Origin: Pelecanus crispus | Taxonomy: Eukaryota > Chordata > Aves > Pelecaniformes > Pelecanidae | Direction: 5' to 3' | NCBI RefSeq assembly: GCF_030463565.1 | Contig: NC_134676.1 | Coordinates: 1,784,001 to 1,848,000, forward strand | Length of the DNA: 64,000 bases | Part shown: one piece after another, positions 25,620 to 38,000 of the stretch | How positions within the stretch are numbered: position 1 is the stretch's first letter | Layout: the number at the start of each line of letters is the position of its first letter | Translations under genes and position numbers: made by a program | Notes under the pieces: generated by a model | Told to the model about the DNA's origin: nothing | Databases searched by the model: none | Seen by the model: the letters and a program-made list of their open reading frames with translations, nothing else

Positions 25620-26110
25620 GACACCCTTTCTTTTTGCCATATTGCGGCAAGTTAGCTTTTCTGTTTTGCAGCGTAGCGATCACCTGCTTGCTGCCAGCGA
25701 GCAGAGCGACTGGCCAGCGAGCCGGAAAAGTGCAAAATGAGTAACGAAATGAAAGCGCAATCGAAGCTGTAGGGGCGGGGCCTGGCAAGCACTGGTGCAT
25801 TTATAAGACACCCAAAGAGGTTATCGTGAGCCGTGGGAGGAGGCGAATTTGCAGCGCATCGACTGTTGTCCTCGGGTTAGGAGACAGGGCGTCGTGCACG
25901 TCGTCACGGGGTGTCACACATGTGCCCAAGGCTTCAGGCGGAGGACAGGCGCGGCGCCGGCAGGACAGCAGCAAACTCCGCATGCGCAGAAGTAAAACCC
26001 CACGTCCGCAGTTGAACCTCCAGCCGGTCTCTCCCCTTAACCCCACCACTGCCGCCGCTGGCCTGGGCAAACAGCTCTGCTTGTGCACGGCCACCGAGGG
26101 CTGTAGGAGA
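25620..26110 (+). promoter_or_regulatory. CpG-rich promoter-like patch with GC box and TATA-like site
   Basis: The segment is rich in CpG relative to its surroundings. A perfect GC box, GGGGCGGGGCC (about 25772-25782), is followed 17 bases later by ATTTATAAGA (25799-25808). An NRF1-like GCATGCGCAG lies at about 25979-25988. The spacing fits a plus-strand core promoter starting near 25830. No coding exon is evident downstream, so it may drive a non-coding RNA, be the relic of a promoter, or be chance in GC-rich DNA. Confidence 0.4.
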
Positions 26111-26982
26111 AAATAAGCTGTCTGCACACTCAGGAGAGCGTTATCAATTTGCGGGCAGGCGTTGCATCAGAATTCCATCTCCTTCAACAGAGCTTCACCG
26201 CGAGGCTCGTTTGGTGGAAGAAGACTTGAGCACCCTCTTTCCATCTGTAAACTTTCAACCACAGCACATTTCTGAACCACTGAAAACTGCTGGATTTTTT
26301 TTCTATATATAAATTATATGTATATTTTAAAAAATATATTATATGCGTGTATACACACGTATCCTGGCAAGCACTCCATTTCAGAGGGTTTCTGCAGGGT
26401 GCCCACTGTGATAAGCATAGGTCAACACAGCTGAGGAAGCTCAAAGGAAATTAAGGTTTTGCTAATGACTTTGGGGTTTTGGCAGAATAAGCAACGTCTG
26501 CTGGTTGATAAACTTTAGTGAAAAGGAGGATGAGTTCATAAACATCTGGCACTCCTGGGGAACACCATTTGGGCTGGTGCAGGGACACAGGGGGTGGCAA
26601 GGGGCTGCGGGAGCTCCCCGGCATCCCACTCGCATCAGCCTGCGCTCAGCACCATCCCGGTGATGCTCCTATTTCCTGTGCTCCTATGAAGCACAGTCAG
26701 TTCATCATTTGTCCAGTTCTGTATTATTTCAAAAATGAACTCACTGAAAACCACACATCGTCTTCACAGAAAAGCCCAGTTTGTCTATTTGATCACAATA
26801 TTTGCCCATACCCGTGCTGCTGCCTGATTTGTTACCTTCGCGCCTGACTGAAGAGGGAAATAAGCAGCATCCCTGAGTCCTTTGGGGCAGGCGATTTAAT
26901 GGGAAGGTTTGTTTTTCATCACAGCCTGCATTTTGGTACCCTTCGAACAGAGGGTCTGTACATCCTGCAAACATTGCTACCC
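26111..26982. other. Intergenic, no gene seen
   Basis: Includes an AT-rich low-complexity stretch at 26300-26345. Nothing else recognised. Confidence 0.5.
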
Positions 26983-27265
26983 TAAAACGGGCAGAGGTGG
27001 CACTTGGGGACATGGTTTAGTGGGTATGGGGGTGTTGGGTTGATGGTTGGACTGATGATCTTAGAGGTCCCTTCCAACCTTAGTGATTCCTAGTTTTACT
27101 TTCATTAAAAAATAATCCAGCTACCAAGCCAGGAAACATGAAATTGTGACTCTCCCCTTAATTGGCTTAGTGGTGGACTTGGCAGTGTTAGGTTAATGGT
27201 TGGGCTGGATGATCTTGAAGGTCTTTTCCAACCTAAACGATTCTATGATTCTATTCCATGATTCT
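26983..27265 (+). mobile_element. CR1 LINE 3' end, long-tail form
   Basis: Begins AAAACGGGCAGAGGTGG, has both tail segments and the linker, and ends in GATTCTATTCCATGATTCTA. Only the 3' UTR and the final ORF2 codons remain. Confidence 0.92.
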
Positions 27266-28843
27266 AAAAGCCACCTGTATGGAGCCATCCATGGAAACCC
27301 AGCTCCTCCGCAGAGCTGCTGGAGACGGCCGGCGGTGCTGCCGTGCGCTGTCTGCGCTCACCTTGAACACGGCCTCTTTGCCCAGGCTAACGGCAGCCCA
27401 TGAACCCACAAAAAGGACTTGGCAGGTACCTTCGAGGGTGCTGGGAAGTCCCCAGCTGGGGGAATGGATAACCCTGGCCTATAAAGAGGTGCCACCCCTA
27501 TAATCAGCAATATCATCCTATAAAACAAGCTAAGCTGTTTCCAGCTGTGCAGCCATCAAAAACTAGCTCAGATCCAACCAACCTTGGCTTGCCTTCGAAA
27601 GATCCTCCAGCTTCCAAAATGACTCATTACTGCGCAGGTTGTTTTGGGGTCAGGGATTGGGCTGGATTTGCTGTTTGGCTGTGTTTGCATTGCTAGGGAA
27701 AGATAAAGATTTCTCAACTTTTCTAACCTGGCTGTCATCAGAACATACAATAAAATGCAGAAAATTTCCTTTTGTCCGTTGGGATCTATAAAACTCACCT
27801 GGGGCCATAACAGCTCGCTGGTGCAAGAAGAAAAGTGCAGGACTGGGATGTGCAGAGCAGGTTTAATTATTAAATCATGCTGTATCGAGAGCTTCTGAGA
27901 TCCTACTGAGCTCCGTCACGGCTTTTTAGCCGGTGGGATCGCAACAGAAAATGTTGTATGAGGTGTTTGCGTGTGTGCGTGTTCACAGAACACGATGCAG
28001 GCTCAGCAGAACAGCACCGTGCAGGAAATCAGCGCAGGTTACTCATTATAATGGCAATATTAGTAAGATGAGATGATTTAGCTGTTAAAAATCAGAAACG
28101 GACAAAAAAGGGGGCTACAGCACAGCTGCATGAATACACGTGAACTCTGATAGTTCTGTAAGAATTAGCAAAAAAGTTTCAATAGATTTAGGAGCCACAG
28201 CACCAAGCCACAAATGGTCGGTGGACTCAAGGAGCTTAAAAGCCTCCAGATAGTCCTGTGTTAATCTCTCACCATCATCTTTTTTTTTTTTTTTTTTACA
28301 AATAATTTTCTGTTTGAGGAAACTGGTCAAACTCCATCGGGTTTGCCAGGCTGTGAAATGTGCACCTTTAACACCACCACGCCGTGCCAGGCCCAGAATA
28401 GGCTAAACCCTCCCCAGCAAAAAACACCGTGGAGCTTTTTATGGGGTGCATGAACCCTTTGGTTTATGGCAGCTGGTTACAGAAGCACTGTTGCATCCTT
28501 TGCTCTAAAACCCGCTTCGTGCGACCTTGGCTGGGCACGGAGATAGGGCTGGAAAGGGGATTTCGCAAAGGAGGAAGTGGAGGGCAGCCAGGATGACAAA
28601 CTGACCAAAACCGATGGCCCATCGGGGCTGGGGCTGCCCCAGGAAACGCGTGAGCCCCATCCCCGTGACGGCCGGGTGCTGGCTCGGGAAACGTCCCCAG
28701 GCATGCGAGGGACAGCCGTCGCCTCGGGGGAGGCTGCGCGGAGCATCGCAACCTCTGCCGGGGGGGGGTCACAGGTAGCGTCCACCCAAACCCGGGGCTG
28801 GTGCCGACCCCAGCGCAGTTCGAGTGGCCCGAAGCCAGGACAC
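27266..28843. other. Intergenic, no gene seen
   Basis: No protein domain or RNA gene recognised. A poly-T tract lies at 28280-28298. GC-rich frames at 28464-28963 on both strands look like chance. Confidence 0.5.
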
Positions 28844-28848
28844 GGGAG

Positions 28849-29391
28849 TGTCGGGGTTCAGCCCCAGCTCAGCACCACGCAGCCATCGCTCACTGCCCTG
28901 CCCCGGTGGGATGGGGAGAGAATCGGAGGAGTGAGAGTGAGAAACACTCCTAGGGTGAGATAAGAACAGTTTAATAATTGAAATAAAGTAAAATAGCAAT
29001 GATAATAGTAACAATAATAATAATAACATACAAAGCAAGTGATGCCCAATGCAATTGCTCACCCCCCGCCGACCAATGCCCAGCCAGTTCCCAGCAGCAA
29101 TCGCTGCTCCCCGGCCAACCCCCCCAGTTTCCATACTGCCCATGACGCCGTATGGTATGGAATGGCCCTTGGGGCAGTTGGGGTCAGCTCTCCTGGCTGT
29201 GCCCCCTCCCAGCTCCTTGTGCCCCTGGCAGAGCAGGGGAAGCTGAAAAGTCCTTGCCTGGCATAAGCAGCGCTGAGCAACAACTAAACCATCAGCGTGT
29301 TATCAGCGTTATTCTCATCCTAAATCCAAACCACAGCACTGTGCCTGCTGCTAGGGAGAAAATTAACTCTATCCCAGCCCAAACCAGGACA
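28849..29391 (-). mobile_element. Solo LTR of an avian endogenous retrovirus (fossil)
   Basis: About 543 bases with TG...CA ends. Read on minus it runs from TGTCCTGGTTTGGGCTGGG to the CTGAACCCCGACA end, flanked by the 5-bp target duplication GGGAG at 28844-28848 and 29392-29396. No internal region. Same family as the LTRs at 14018 and 22383. It looks whole as a solo LTR. Confidence 0.92.
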
Positions 29392-29396
29392 GGGAG

Positions 29397-32300
29397 GCGA
29401 TGAGCGAGCATCAGATGGAAGAAGAGAGTTTGACGAAGCGGTCGTGTTTGGGGACACTGGAAAGAAGCCCAGGTGTGCTGGGTTGCGTTTGCCACCGGAA
29501 GGACAGCAGACAGCCCCGACACACGGACGCGAATCAGTATCTGGCTTCTCCTTGGTGAGCCCAACGCCAGCCGTCCCCTGAGCCAGGGAACCGGCTTTGT
29601 CGCTTCGGAGCGGGTCTGAAGCGACCCTCTCCGCCGGGATTGCTTAGGTGATCACGTCGGGGTTTGTCACTTAAGTTAAGTCACGAGACAATTTACTCCA
29701 AACAAGCTTCACTCATATGCGCAGGGCTGGCGGGCTGCTTGACTCTCCAGATTTGGCTAAAAAGATGCTTTAAAGGCTTTTAAAGTTTCTAACCTCTTGT
29801 TGCTTCCCCAACACAAGGCTGATTTGGCCCGCTGGAAAACATCACGCATTTCTGCTGACGGGGTAGGGCAAACCCTTGAGGTAGCTGTACGCTGCTAAGT
29901 CATCACACGAGGCATTTTGTGACTTAATTTGGTATTGTAAGTGTCCCAAGCATTTTATTACTGCTTTATATTTATAATTACCCAAAGATGCTGAGGTCCA
30001 TTCCACTGAACAGACCTATAGAGTTTGTAAGGTAAGAAATATTATCTGCCATAATCCATATTTCTCGTGGAATGCAACACAGCCTTTATTCTTTAAGCAC
30101 TGCCATTTCAATCAGTGTTTTACCTGTTATTTTCAGAGCATATCCAGGGATGGACTTAGCTGGTTTCAGGTAAATGACCCTGATGTACTGCAGGAATATC
30201 CCGAGAAAGCCACAGCTGCCAAATTCCCATTCTCCTGGTGAGCAAAGTGGGGGTTCTCCCTGGGTTTTGGTCTTGCAATAGAGGCGAATTTAGGAGACAG
30301 CTGTGCATTGCACATCTGCATTTGAGACCCCAAGCTAGCCAGCCTGCACCTGCAACAAGGCTGTTGCGTTTCATGTCTGCGGCGAGCACGTCGCCCGTCC
30401 CGTCGCAGGGTGCCCTCGGGACTCCCAACCGTTGCTCCTGGCATGCAGAACGTCTCCTGACGGGTAGGTGATAAAGCAGCGCCACAAATTGAAGATAAGA
30501 ACCGAAACTAAAAGACCGAGCAGAATCCTCTCAATTTGCTCGTATTTCTGTTGACTTAAAGCCAATCCCCTAAACAAACATGAGTTGTAGGAGCAAGAGG
30601 AAAGCAGAACCGAATGTGAGAAACTGCCTGTATCAGAGCTGGTGAACTTCTGCAATTCCTATCGCTTTCCGCCGTTTTGTTCTTCAGGACCGAGAAGCTT
30701 GGTCCTCATCTCTTTGGGCAAAGCTCAGCACAGACGCTCGGATGCATTTCAAGCCCATCTCCCCCACGTCAATTCAAGAACTTCGTGACCGGAAAACCTT
30801 TTTGAACGTCTGACCAATCGTCCTTTGGGTAAATAGGAAAAAGACTTGGAAAAGCTAAAGGAGAACTTACAGGCAAGTCTCATCTTTTTAGGAACCAGAC
30901 CTCACTACATCGTGGTCCTTTCGTCTCGGGCCTGTAGTACTGGGGCAGGGGCAATCTGGTTAATTTACTAATCAAAGAGAGAGCAAAAGAGGAGAGCATA
31001 TTTCATGACTCGCTGAGTATGTTGCTCTTATGGGCCAAGCGTTATTTGCAAAGCTGTAATATTAATGGCCTGGAATAACACCAAGAGTTATAGGGCTGAC
31101 CGCGGTCCAGCGCTGCACAACATGCAGCAACAGCCATATATCCCCGAGAGAGCTACCGTATAACCTCGTGTCTCAGTAGCTCCTGGCACCTAACAACACA
31201 CCTTACTCCTATATTTCAAATATGGTACAAGCAGCAGTTCCGGGCCCTAAAAGCAGGACTAAATCAGAGGGTATCTGGATCTTTATCAGGTCTTTGGACA
31301 AGGTTCGGGGCTCAGTATTAACAAAAGTTCACTGGTTTAGGCAACTTAAAGCAAATTGGGAATCTGGCACTTGCGCTCTGACGATTTGCTTGGGTTCTGA
31401 ATGCAGGAGGTAGGACAATAAATGCGATTCAGCACAGTATTAAATCCCACTTTGGTCAGCTGGAGACAGATTTGATGCCTAAAGGTTGACTGACACCTAA
31501 AGAAGCTACGGTGAGAACAGCCGGGTTATCAGTATTACTAAAAGTTAAAGCAGAATTAAAACCAGCACATGTGTAAAACGCATACTGAAGTCAGTCCACC
31601 TGGATACACGCTTACAGCTAAGCAAAAAGCACTTCACTCAGCTGGAGGATCAGTCTGCAATTAGTAGCCCAAAACTTAATTTAAAAAAAAAAAAAAGGTC
31701 TGAAAAAATATGCTAGCTATTTAGTAAAAAACAAACAAAAATAAAGCATTCACAAACGCCAGCCTGCTTTCGAAGCACGAGGGCAGGGCTGCAGCAGCTG
31801 ACGGGGCAGTAATCGCTTTCGGAAAGTGCGTTTCGCAGGCTGTTAACCCGACCGATTTGGACGTGCAAAGCAATGATGGTTTCATTGCGGCGTGATAAAC
31901 GGCAGCAACGCATCTCAGTTCATGGTCCTTCCAAGAGGTTCTCCAGAGGGCATTCACCCTGCTCGCAGCGTACGGGGTTTTAAGCAGACCGGCACAGAGT
32001 AAAGCGGGTAGACTTCCTGTCCCAAATCGGAACGGACAGCTAGGCAGCCAAATTTCCCTCAGGGCTCCAGAAACGGACCTACAGAAGTGCTGCTACCTGA
32101 ACCCCACTGCTGCGAGTCTTAATGAAGTAGTTAGTAGAGCTTGAGGAAGGGTGCTACGTCAACATGTCCCCTGGTTTGCTTATGTAGCACCCACTAATCG
32201 CACCCTTCCGTAGCCTCTCAGGATCTGGGGACTCACAAAGATCAGTTGGCAAACTACAAATTAGAAATTCCAGGCTTTTAACACTTTTTTGATATTTCTT

Positions 32301-32466
32301 TTATAATCAACGTGATCACCCCCTCTTACTGACAGTCACTGTCCTGCCCTACGCTGATAACAGCAGCATCCACCTGGGTAAAGGACCTGAATCTGTCAAG
32401 ATATGTTTTCAAGAGGAGCTTGCAGTCAAATACAACATAGAATAAAAAAAGCACACCAAAAAAAAA
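29397..32466. other. Intergenic, no gene seen
   Basis: About 3 kb of unique, moderately AT-rich sequence without any repeat I can name and without recognisable exons. In a region this dense in transposons, a 3-kb transposon-free stretch could hold regulatory DNA, but nothing in the single sequence proves it. Confidence 0.45.
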
Positions 32467-32825
32467 GAATCATAGAATCCTAGAATCGTTTAGGTTGGAA
32501 AAGACCTTTAAGACCATCCAGTCCAACCATTAACCTACACTACCAAGGCCACACTAAACCAATCAAGGGTAGACCAGACTAAACCATGTCCCCAAGTGCC
32601 ACCTCTGCCCGTTTTTTGAACGCTTCCAGGGATGGGGACTCCCCCACCTCTCTGGGCAGCCTGGTCCAATGCTTGACCACCCTTTCCGTCAAGAAATTTT
32701 TCCTAATTTCCAGCCTAAACCTCCCCTGGCGCAGCTTGAGCCCATTTCCTCTCGTCCTATCACTAACTACTTGGGAGAAGAGACCAACACCCACCTCACT
32801 ACACCCTCCTTTCAGGGAGTTGTAA
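32467..32825 (-). mobile_element. CR1 LINE fragment, short-tail form
   Basis: AATCATAGAATCCTAGAATC then GTTTAGGTTGGAAAAGACC at the left edge (CR1 3' end on minus), continuing through the short-tail 3' UTR to a 5' truncation near 32825. Confidence 0.92.
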
Positions 32826-33748
32826 GAGACACAAAAGATAAACCAAACCTCTCCAACAGCAGGTCACGGGTCAAACCCAGCCCAACCAAGAACACCGGCT
32901 GCAACCAGGCACTCAAATATTTGGTGGGTGCCTCTAAGCAACTTCTGGACAGCATGCCTTGGGACCATGGGGGACAAGAGATATCCCGGCCGTTGAGGTG
33001 AGAGGCCGCAGCTTTCAGTCTGTTATTCCAGCACAGCAAAGGAACACGACAACAGCAAAACAAAACCCGCTTCCCCGTTCCTCAGCCAGCTGGCGCTTCC
33101 CACCCGCCGAGAAGCGCGTCTCCCCTACCTGCCGGGTGCCTCTGGATCCCCTAAGGAGCATCTCAACTGAGAACCTGGCATTTGGACCTTCCTTTTCCCA
33201 GCTGAATTCCTTTAAACCAGAGCCTTGGGCTGACTGAGCCCCAGCACCCGGGAAGCCAGCCCCTTCCTCTCCTAACACCTGAAAGCACTTAATGACCTGG
33301 TAATGAGCCAGGTCTCCGTCCCTTGGGGTGCAGCATGACTTAGAGGGCTGATCCAGCCCTGGTACCACCTGTGGCTGGGGTCAAGGCCAGGCCAGGCTGG
33401 ACAGTGACCAGTGAGGACACGACACAGAAGAAATACTGCTCCTGTGGGCTCTGGTGGGATGGGGGACGAGGCAGGTCCCTCTGGGACAGCGGTGTCTGAG
33501 CTAGGTCGTATCAAGCCTTTTATGTCCAACTCCTGTTTAAGGCTTTTTTTCTGGCCTTTAAAACCAGCACTGGGCTGCAGGTTAATCATGTGGCAGCGGA
33601 ATTTCTCCTGGACATGCATGCAGTATCTTTTCTTGAAGGCGGTGCAGAAGTCAACGCTTCCACCCCGCTGGGCTCCGCAGTCCGGGCATTCCCTCTCCTG
33701 TCCGGTCTGCAAGGCCCAGCCTGTGCACGGCCACCCAACAGCTTCACA
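32826..33748. other. Intergenic, no gene seen
   Basis: Unique sequence between a CR1 fragment and a CR1 tail remnant. A frame of about 145 codons on minus (33272-33712) has no recognisable domain and is judged chance. Confidence 0.5.
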
Positions 33749-33797
33749 AAATCATGGAATCGTTGAGGTTGGAAAAGACCTTTAGATCATCAAGTCA
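33749..33797 (-). mobile_element. CR1 tail fragment, about 50 bp
   Basis: AATCATGGAATCGTTGAGGT and the following GGAAAAGACC are the reverse complement of a CR1 3' end. Only the last 50 bases remain. Confidence 0.85.
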
Positions 33798-34822
33798 CGG
33801 AGAGGCAGCAGAGAGCGCTGGGGCGTGGATTGGAGACGTTTGTGCAGGGACCCGCATGGCTGCTCCCTCCGCTCTGCCGCAGCCGGGACAAGCCCAGCCA
33901 GTGCAGTAGGAAGGGGAGCGCAGCAGCACCTGGGAGGGGAGAACTCTGAGCTGATGGGATGTTTGCCCAAAACTGATAAAAGCTGAAGAGGAAGATGACC
34001 TTCAGCCAGATTGAAGAGTAGCCAGGGGATTTCCAAGAGCCTTGATAAGAAAGGAAATTGAATCCCAGCTGTCTATTTCACCGAATCCTTGTTATAACAT
34101 TATGTGTTGATAATAAATCAGCAATCCACTTTGATCCTCATTTGATTTAAACCCCATGAACTAAGCAAATATCTTCTGAGACAGAAAAAAAAAAAAAAAG
34201 CCCTAGGCCACGGGAAACAGAGAGAGACCTCCTCGCTTCCCTGTTGCAGCCATCCTGCTGGCTGTAATAAAACATTTACACAAAAAGGAACAGGAGCCTG
34301 AGCATCACCAAAAAATGGCATAGATGCCAGTCTGGGAAATCATCTTTGCTTCTTTTTGGCCTGTTTTTTGGGGGGTTTATCTCTCCCCACCTTTTGCTTG
34401 CGAAGCCCAGGTGCCTGACACAGAGCTTATCTGCTACCGAGTCGACATTCTGCTAAGAATCTAGCCTCAAATGTCGCTTCCAAAATCTGACAGCAGTTTG
34501 GAGGCAAAGCCAGGAAAAGAAAAAAGCTGTCTTAAATTCTAACACAGTGCCTCAGTGAAGGGGCTGCAGTTAGAGGAGGGAGAGTGACCGTGACCCGAAT
34601 GTACGAGGGGCTCCTGCCATCACTGTCAGATGCAAGGTTTGTAACACCATGCCCGGCTGGCGGACAGGCGGAGCTGTGCAAACTCGCCGTATGTGTGTAG
34701 AGACACTGCTAGATGCCTATGTGACAGAAAAATCACTGTGGACTGTAGTAGTGCGAGGGAAGAGATGTGGTGGGATAATGGGTGTTATACAGAGCAAAAG
34801 CAATTGTAATGGTAGAAATTAC
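33798..34822. other. 3' flank of the double-cupin gene
   Basis: No gene or named repeat recognised, apart from an A tract at 34184-34199. Base composition becomes AT-richer from here rightwards. Confidence 0.5.
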
Positions 34823-34828
34823 TTTAAT
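34823..34828 (-). promoter_or_regulatory. Candidate poly(A) signal of the double-cupin gene
   Basis: TTTAAT on plus reads ATTAAA on minus, about 200 bases past the stop codon at 35024. It is the nearest accepted variant that I see; there is no canonical AATAAA on minus in that interval. The resulting 3' UTR would be short. Confidence 0.35.
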
Positions 34829-35023
34829 TTACAATCAAATTACATTGCACTATAAATAAGACATGATAAAATACAAGAAAATAACTTTTTACAGTTAATA
34901 AACCCAAATTCTTCTTTTTTCTGAACATGTCCTCTGGATAAATAGCGAGAAAGGTACCAAAAAGTACTGCTACAAACATGATGCTCATGACAAATTCTTG
35001 GAGCCATTAATGGCTAAGAGAGG

Positions 35024-38000
35024 TTATTTTTTGGCAGCCCTTGGAAACTTCTTAAACTCAGCCTGTTTCTTTAAGAAAAGCTGAGCAAGGATATGATCTG
35101 CTGTTCCGTGGAAGTAAGCATTCATACGAAGAGTTTCCAGCTATGAAGAAAGAGACAATGTTTTAAAAAGAATAACCAGAGCTACCTGATCATTTTTACA
35201 ATATGATATGGACTATTAAAGTGCACCTCAAATCCAAGATGAAAATGAATTAATATAGAAGTATATAGCTAAGGACAAGTCTTACACTGGGCTATCAAGA
35301 TCACTGGGTATGTGCAACCTTAGATAAATACACCCTTGCTCCAGCTCCTAGGATACAGACTTGTTCAAGGCTTACAAAGATCTCTTTTTGAGCCCATCAT
35401 GGGGGCTCAGCTTGTGAAGACCCTCCGCCTGTCCAGCCTGCTCCAGGACAAGCTCCGTCTCTGAACCACCAGCAGTACTGCACGCACAAACACGATCTGA
35501 ATTCTGTCTTACACGCACGTACACACACACACACACGAGCACGTCACACCCTGCCACAGACCTTTCCTTTGCCTTCCCCACCTCCTGTTTCCGTGTACAG
35601 ACCTTTGATATGCGTTGTGTGCCAAGCACTCACCACCAGAAGGGAATTTGCACTCTCCACGTACTTGACATATTCTTAGAATCTCTTTTGAAAGGTGCAC
35701 ACCAAAGCATAAAGCTTACGTGCAGGAGAAAAGCGTAAGATTATGTACAGCTGAACATTTTTTGACTCCCCTTGCCCATTCGAAGTCTCACCTGGTTGCC
35801 TGTACTGTAGGCTAGAATCAAAAGCAAATCCTCATCGCATATGCTCTGGATATAATGTTGGGTTCCGACAGGGAAAAATATGACATCTCCAATGCCGATG
35901 TTGAAGCTGGCAGTGACTCCAGATGAGAGAATAACTCCAGCCTGTTGCAAGTAAAGCAGCAATATTCAACAACCACAGTTTTCGGCATGCTGTTACTGGA
36001 CAAATACACAGTGATGGTCCCAGCCCTGCACTGAAATCAGCTAGCGTAGCACCAGTGCTTTCACTGAGACTCCAAAAAGGTGGAGGGGTCCCAGGCAAGT
36101 TCCTGTGTAAGAACATGGTAAGTCCCTCATCTTACAGAGGCTCAGCATTCCATCTCAATTACCTTGGCACTTCAAATCTGCACTGAGTGAAAAACATAAT
36201 AAAATCCTGTACTCTAAATCTTAATACTCACTACATTTTCTCTATTTATCTGTTCCTCAGAGGTGCTAAATCAAAAGTATTGCTTTTTTATTTTGTACTC
36301 CCAGCATTCAGGAGAGCGGGGATTCCTGTCATAAGCATGTGTGATTTTGCTGAGCTTAACAAGACTGATAAATTCTGCTCTTCATATAACTCCACTTTGA
36401 GTAGGCAAGCTTCCACAAATGTAACTGAGATCAAAATTTTGTACGGAGAAGGGGAGTGTGGACACTGAAAGTCTTGCAATAGTACTAACTGTAGTACTAT
36501 TAATCAGGGCTGGGAATCAGTTATTAGGTCTGTAATTGTTACACAGCCAAACCTCCACTGACTTATCCCTCACCGATGTAACAAATTACCTGTCCGCAGC
36601 CGCTAATGACATAACCCATCTCATTAGCATTGAAGTGGAAGTGAGGCTGCCCCAGTTGATGGCTGAATATCCTCAGAGTTGCTAAGGTAAGGGTATTTTC
36701 ATGCTGAAAAGCAGAACAAAAACATTCAGAAAACCATCCACGTTCGTTATATCCCTGTTATACACGACAAAGCAGTGATGAACCCACACAAATTGTGTAC
36801 CGTGCCTTATGGTTAAATAGCTACAGTATCCAACTGAAAGCACATACCTTGTTCAGCGACTCACTAAAAATTTTTTCTGTTTCATTTAGTCCAGTGCCAT
36901 TTATGCGGTAGCGAGCCCACTGGAAGATTCCTCCTGGAAAAGGGTGTTTTGCTGACCCTAAAATAAAGACAGCTAAATGAACATTTCCATCAAGGTTTGT
37001 TAGTGTTGCTTGCTAGTGTATTGGCCAACTTCAAGTCATTACTATGTACTTTAGTAATCATATTGCATCTGGCCTAATTTAAAATTTCAGTGTACTTTAA
37101 ATGATGATGTGAATTTTGCATTTGATTTAGAAGAAAATTACACTTGAGGCCTCAAATCTTATGAGCCTCTGGAATCAAAAAGAAAGCCTGTTTAGCTTAT
37201 CTGTCCTTCATGCACTATGCAATCTCCTTTACTGTATTTTTCTGTAGTCAGATAATCATAATGAAAAACTCCGACTAGATTTTTACCATCCCAAATTGCT
37301 ATCAATAGCAATACACTTGAACGTGCTAACTTTCAGTATGTTAATTCATGCTAACCATTATGGTACCAATTGTGTATCACAACATTTTGTAAAGTAGTGC
37401 CAATGCAGAAGAACATTTTCATCCAAGCGCAAACATTTTTGTCATGCATCTATTTCTCATGACCTCCATCAGCTGTGTGTGGAGCTCTGGACCTATATTT
37501 GCTTTTTATAGCTTTTTGAACAGACTATACTACTTGGAACTACATTTTGCCACCTATGTTTATTAGGTGCTCACTGATAATCACTAGATGCAGGCTGTAC
37601 AGAGGGTTGTTTAATACAATTGTTGATAAACCAAACAGTGACTATGGTTCAATGCTGTTTATGAAGTTGTATTTGTAAAAGAAAAGGGAGGTAATTAAGT
37701 ATATGTTAAGGTATTTATTCATTGATGTTTCATACGCAAACACAAGATACTCTAAGAAGCTCAGCACCAGTCACTCTCCAGCTGATCTGCTGCAGGGCTT
37801 CCTGACCTATTAGATTTTAATTTCTGAACGAAAAGTTTAGGTTTAGGTTATTGCTTAGCTTAACTGCAGCAGGGAACACACCAGGCCTAGTTACATACAC
37901 CAGCAGAGAACCTTGAGCTGGGAAGTATTTAGTTCATGCCCTGCTGCTTACTGGCATTCTGCTCTCATAACTACTGTTGCAGATAGAAACATTAAAATCA

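Noticed and set aside
33272-33712. 146-codon minus-strand frame
   Set aside because: No domain; codon use and content look random; lies in unique intergenic sequence between repeats.
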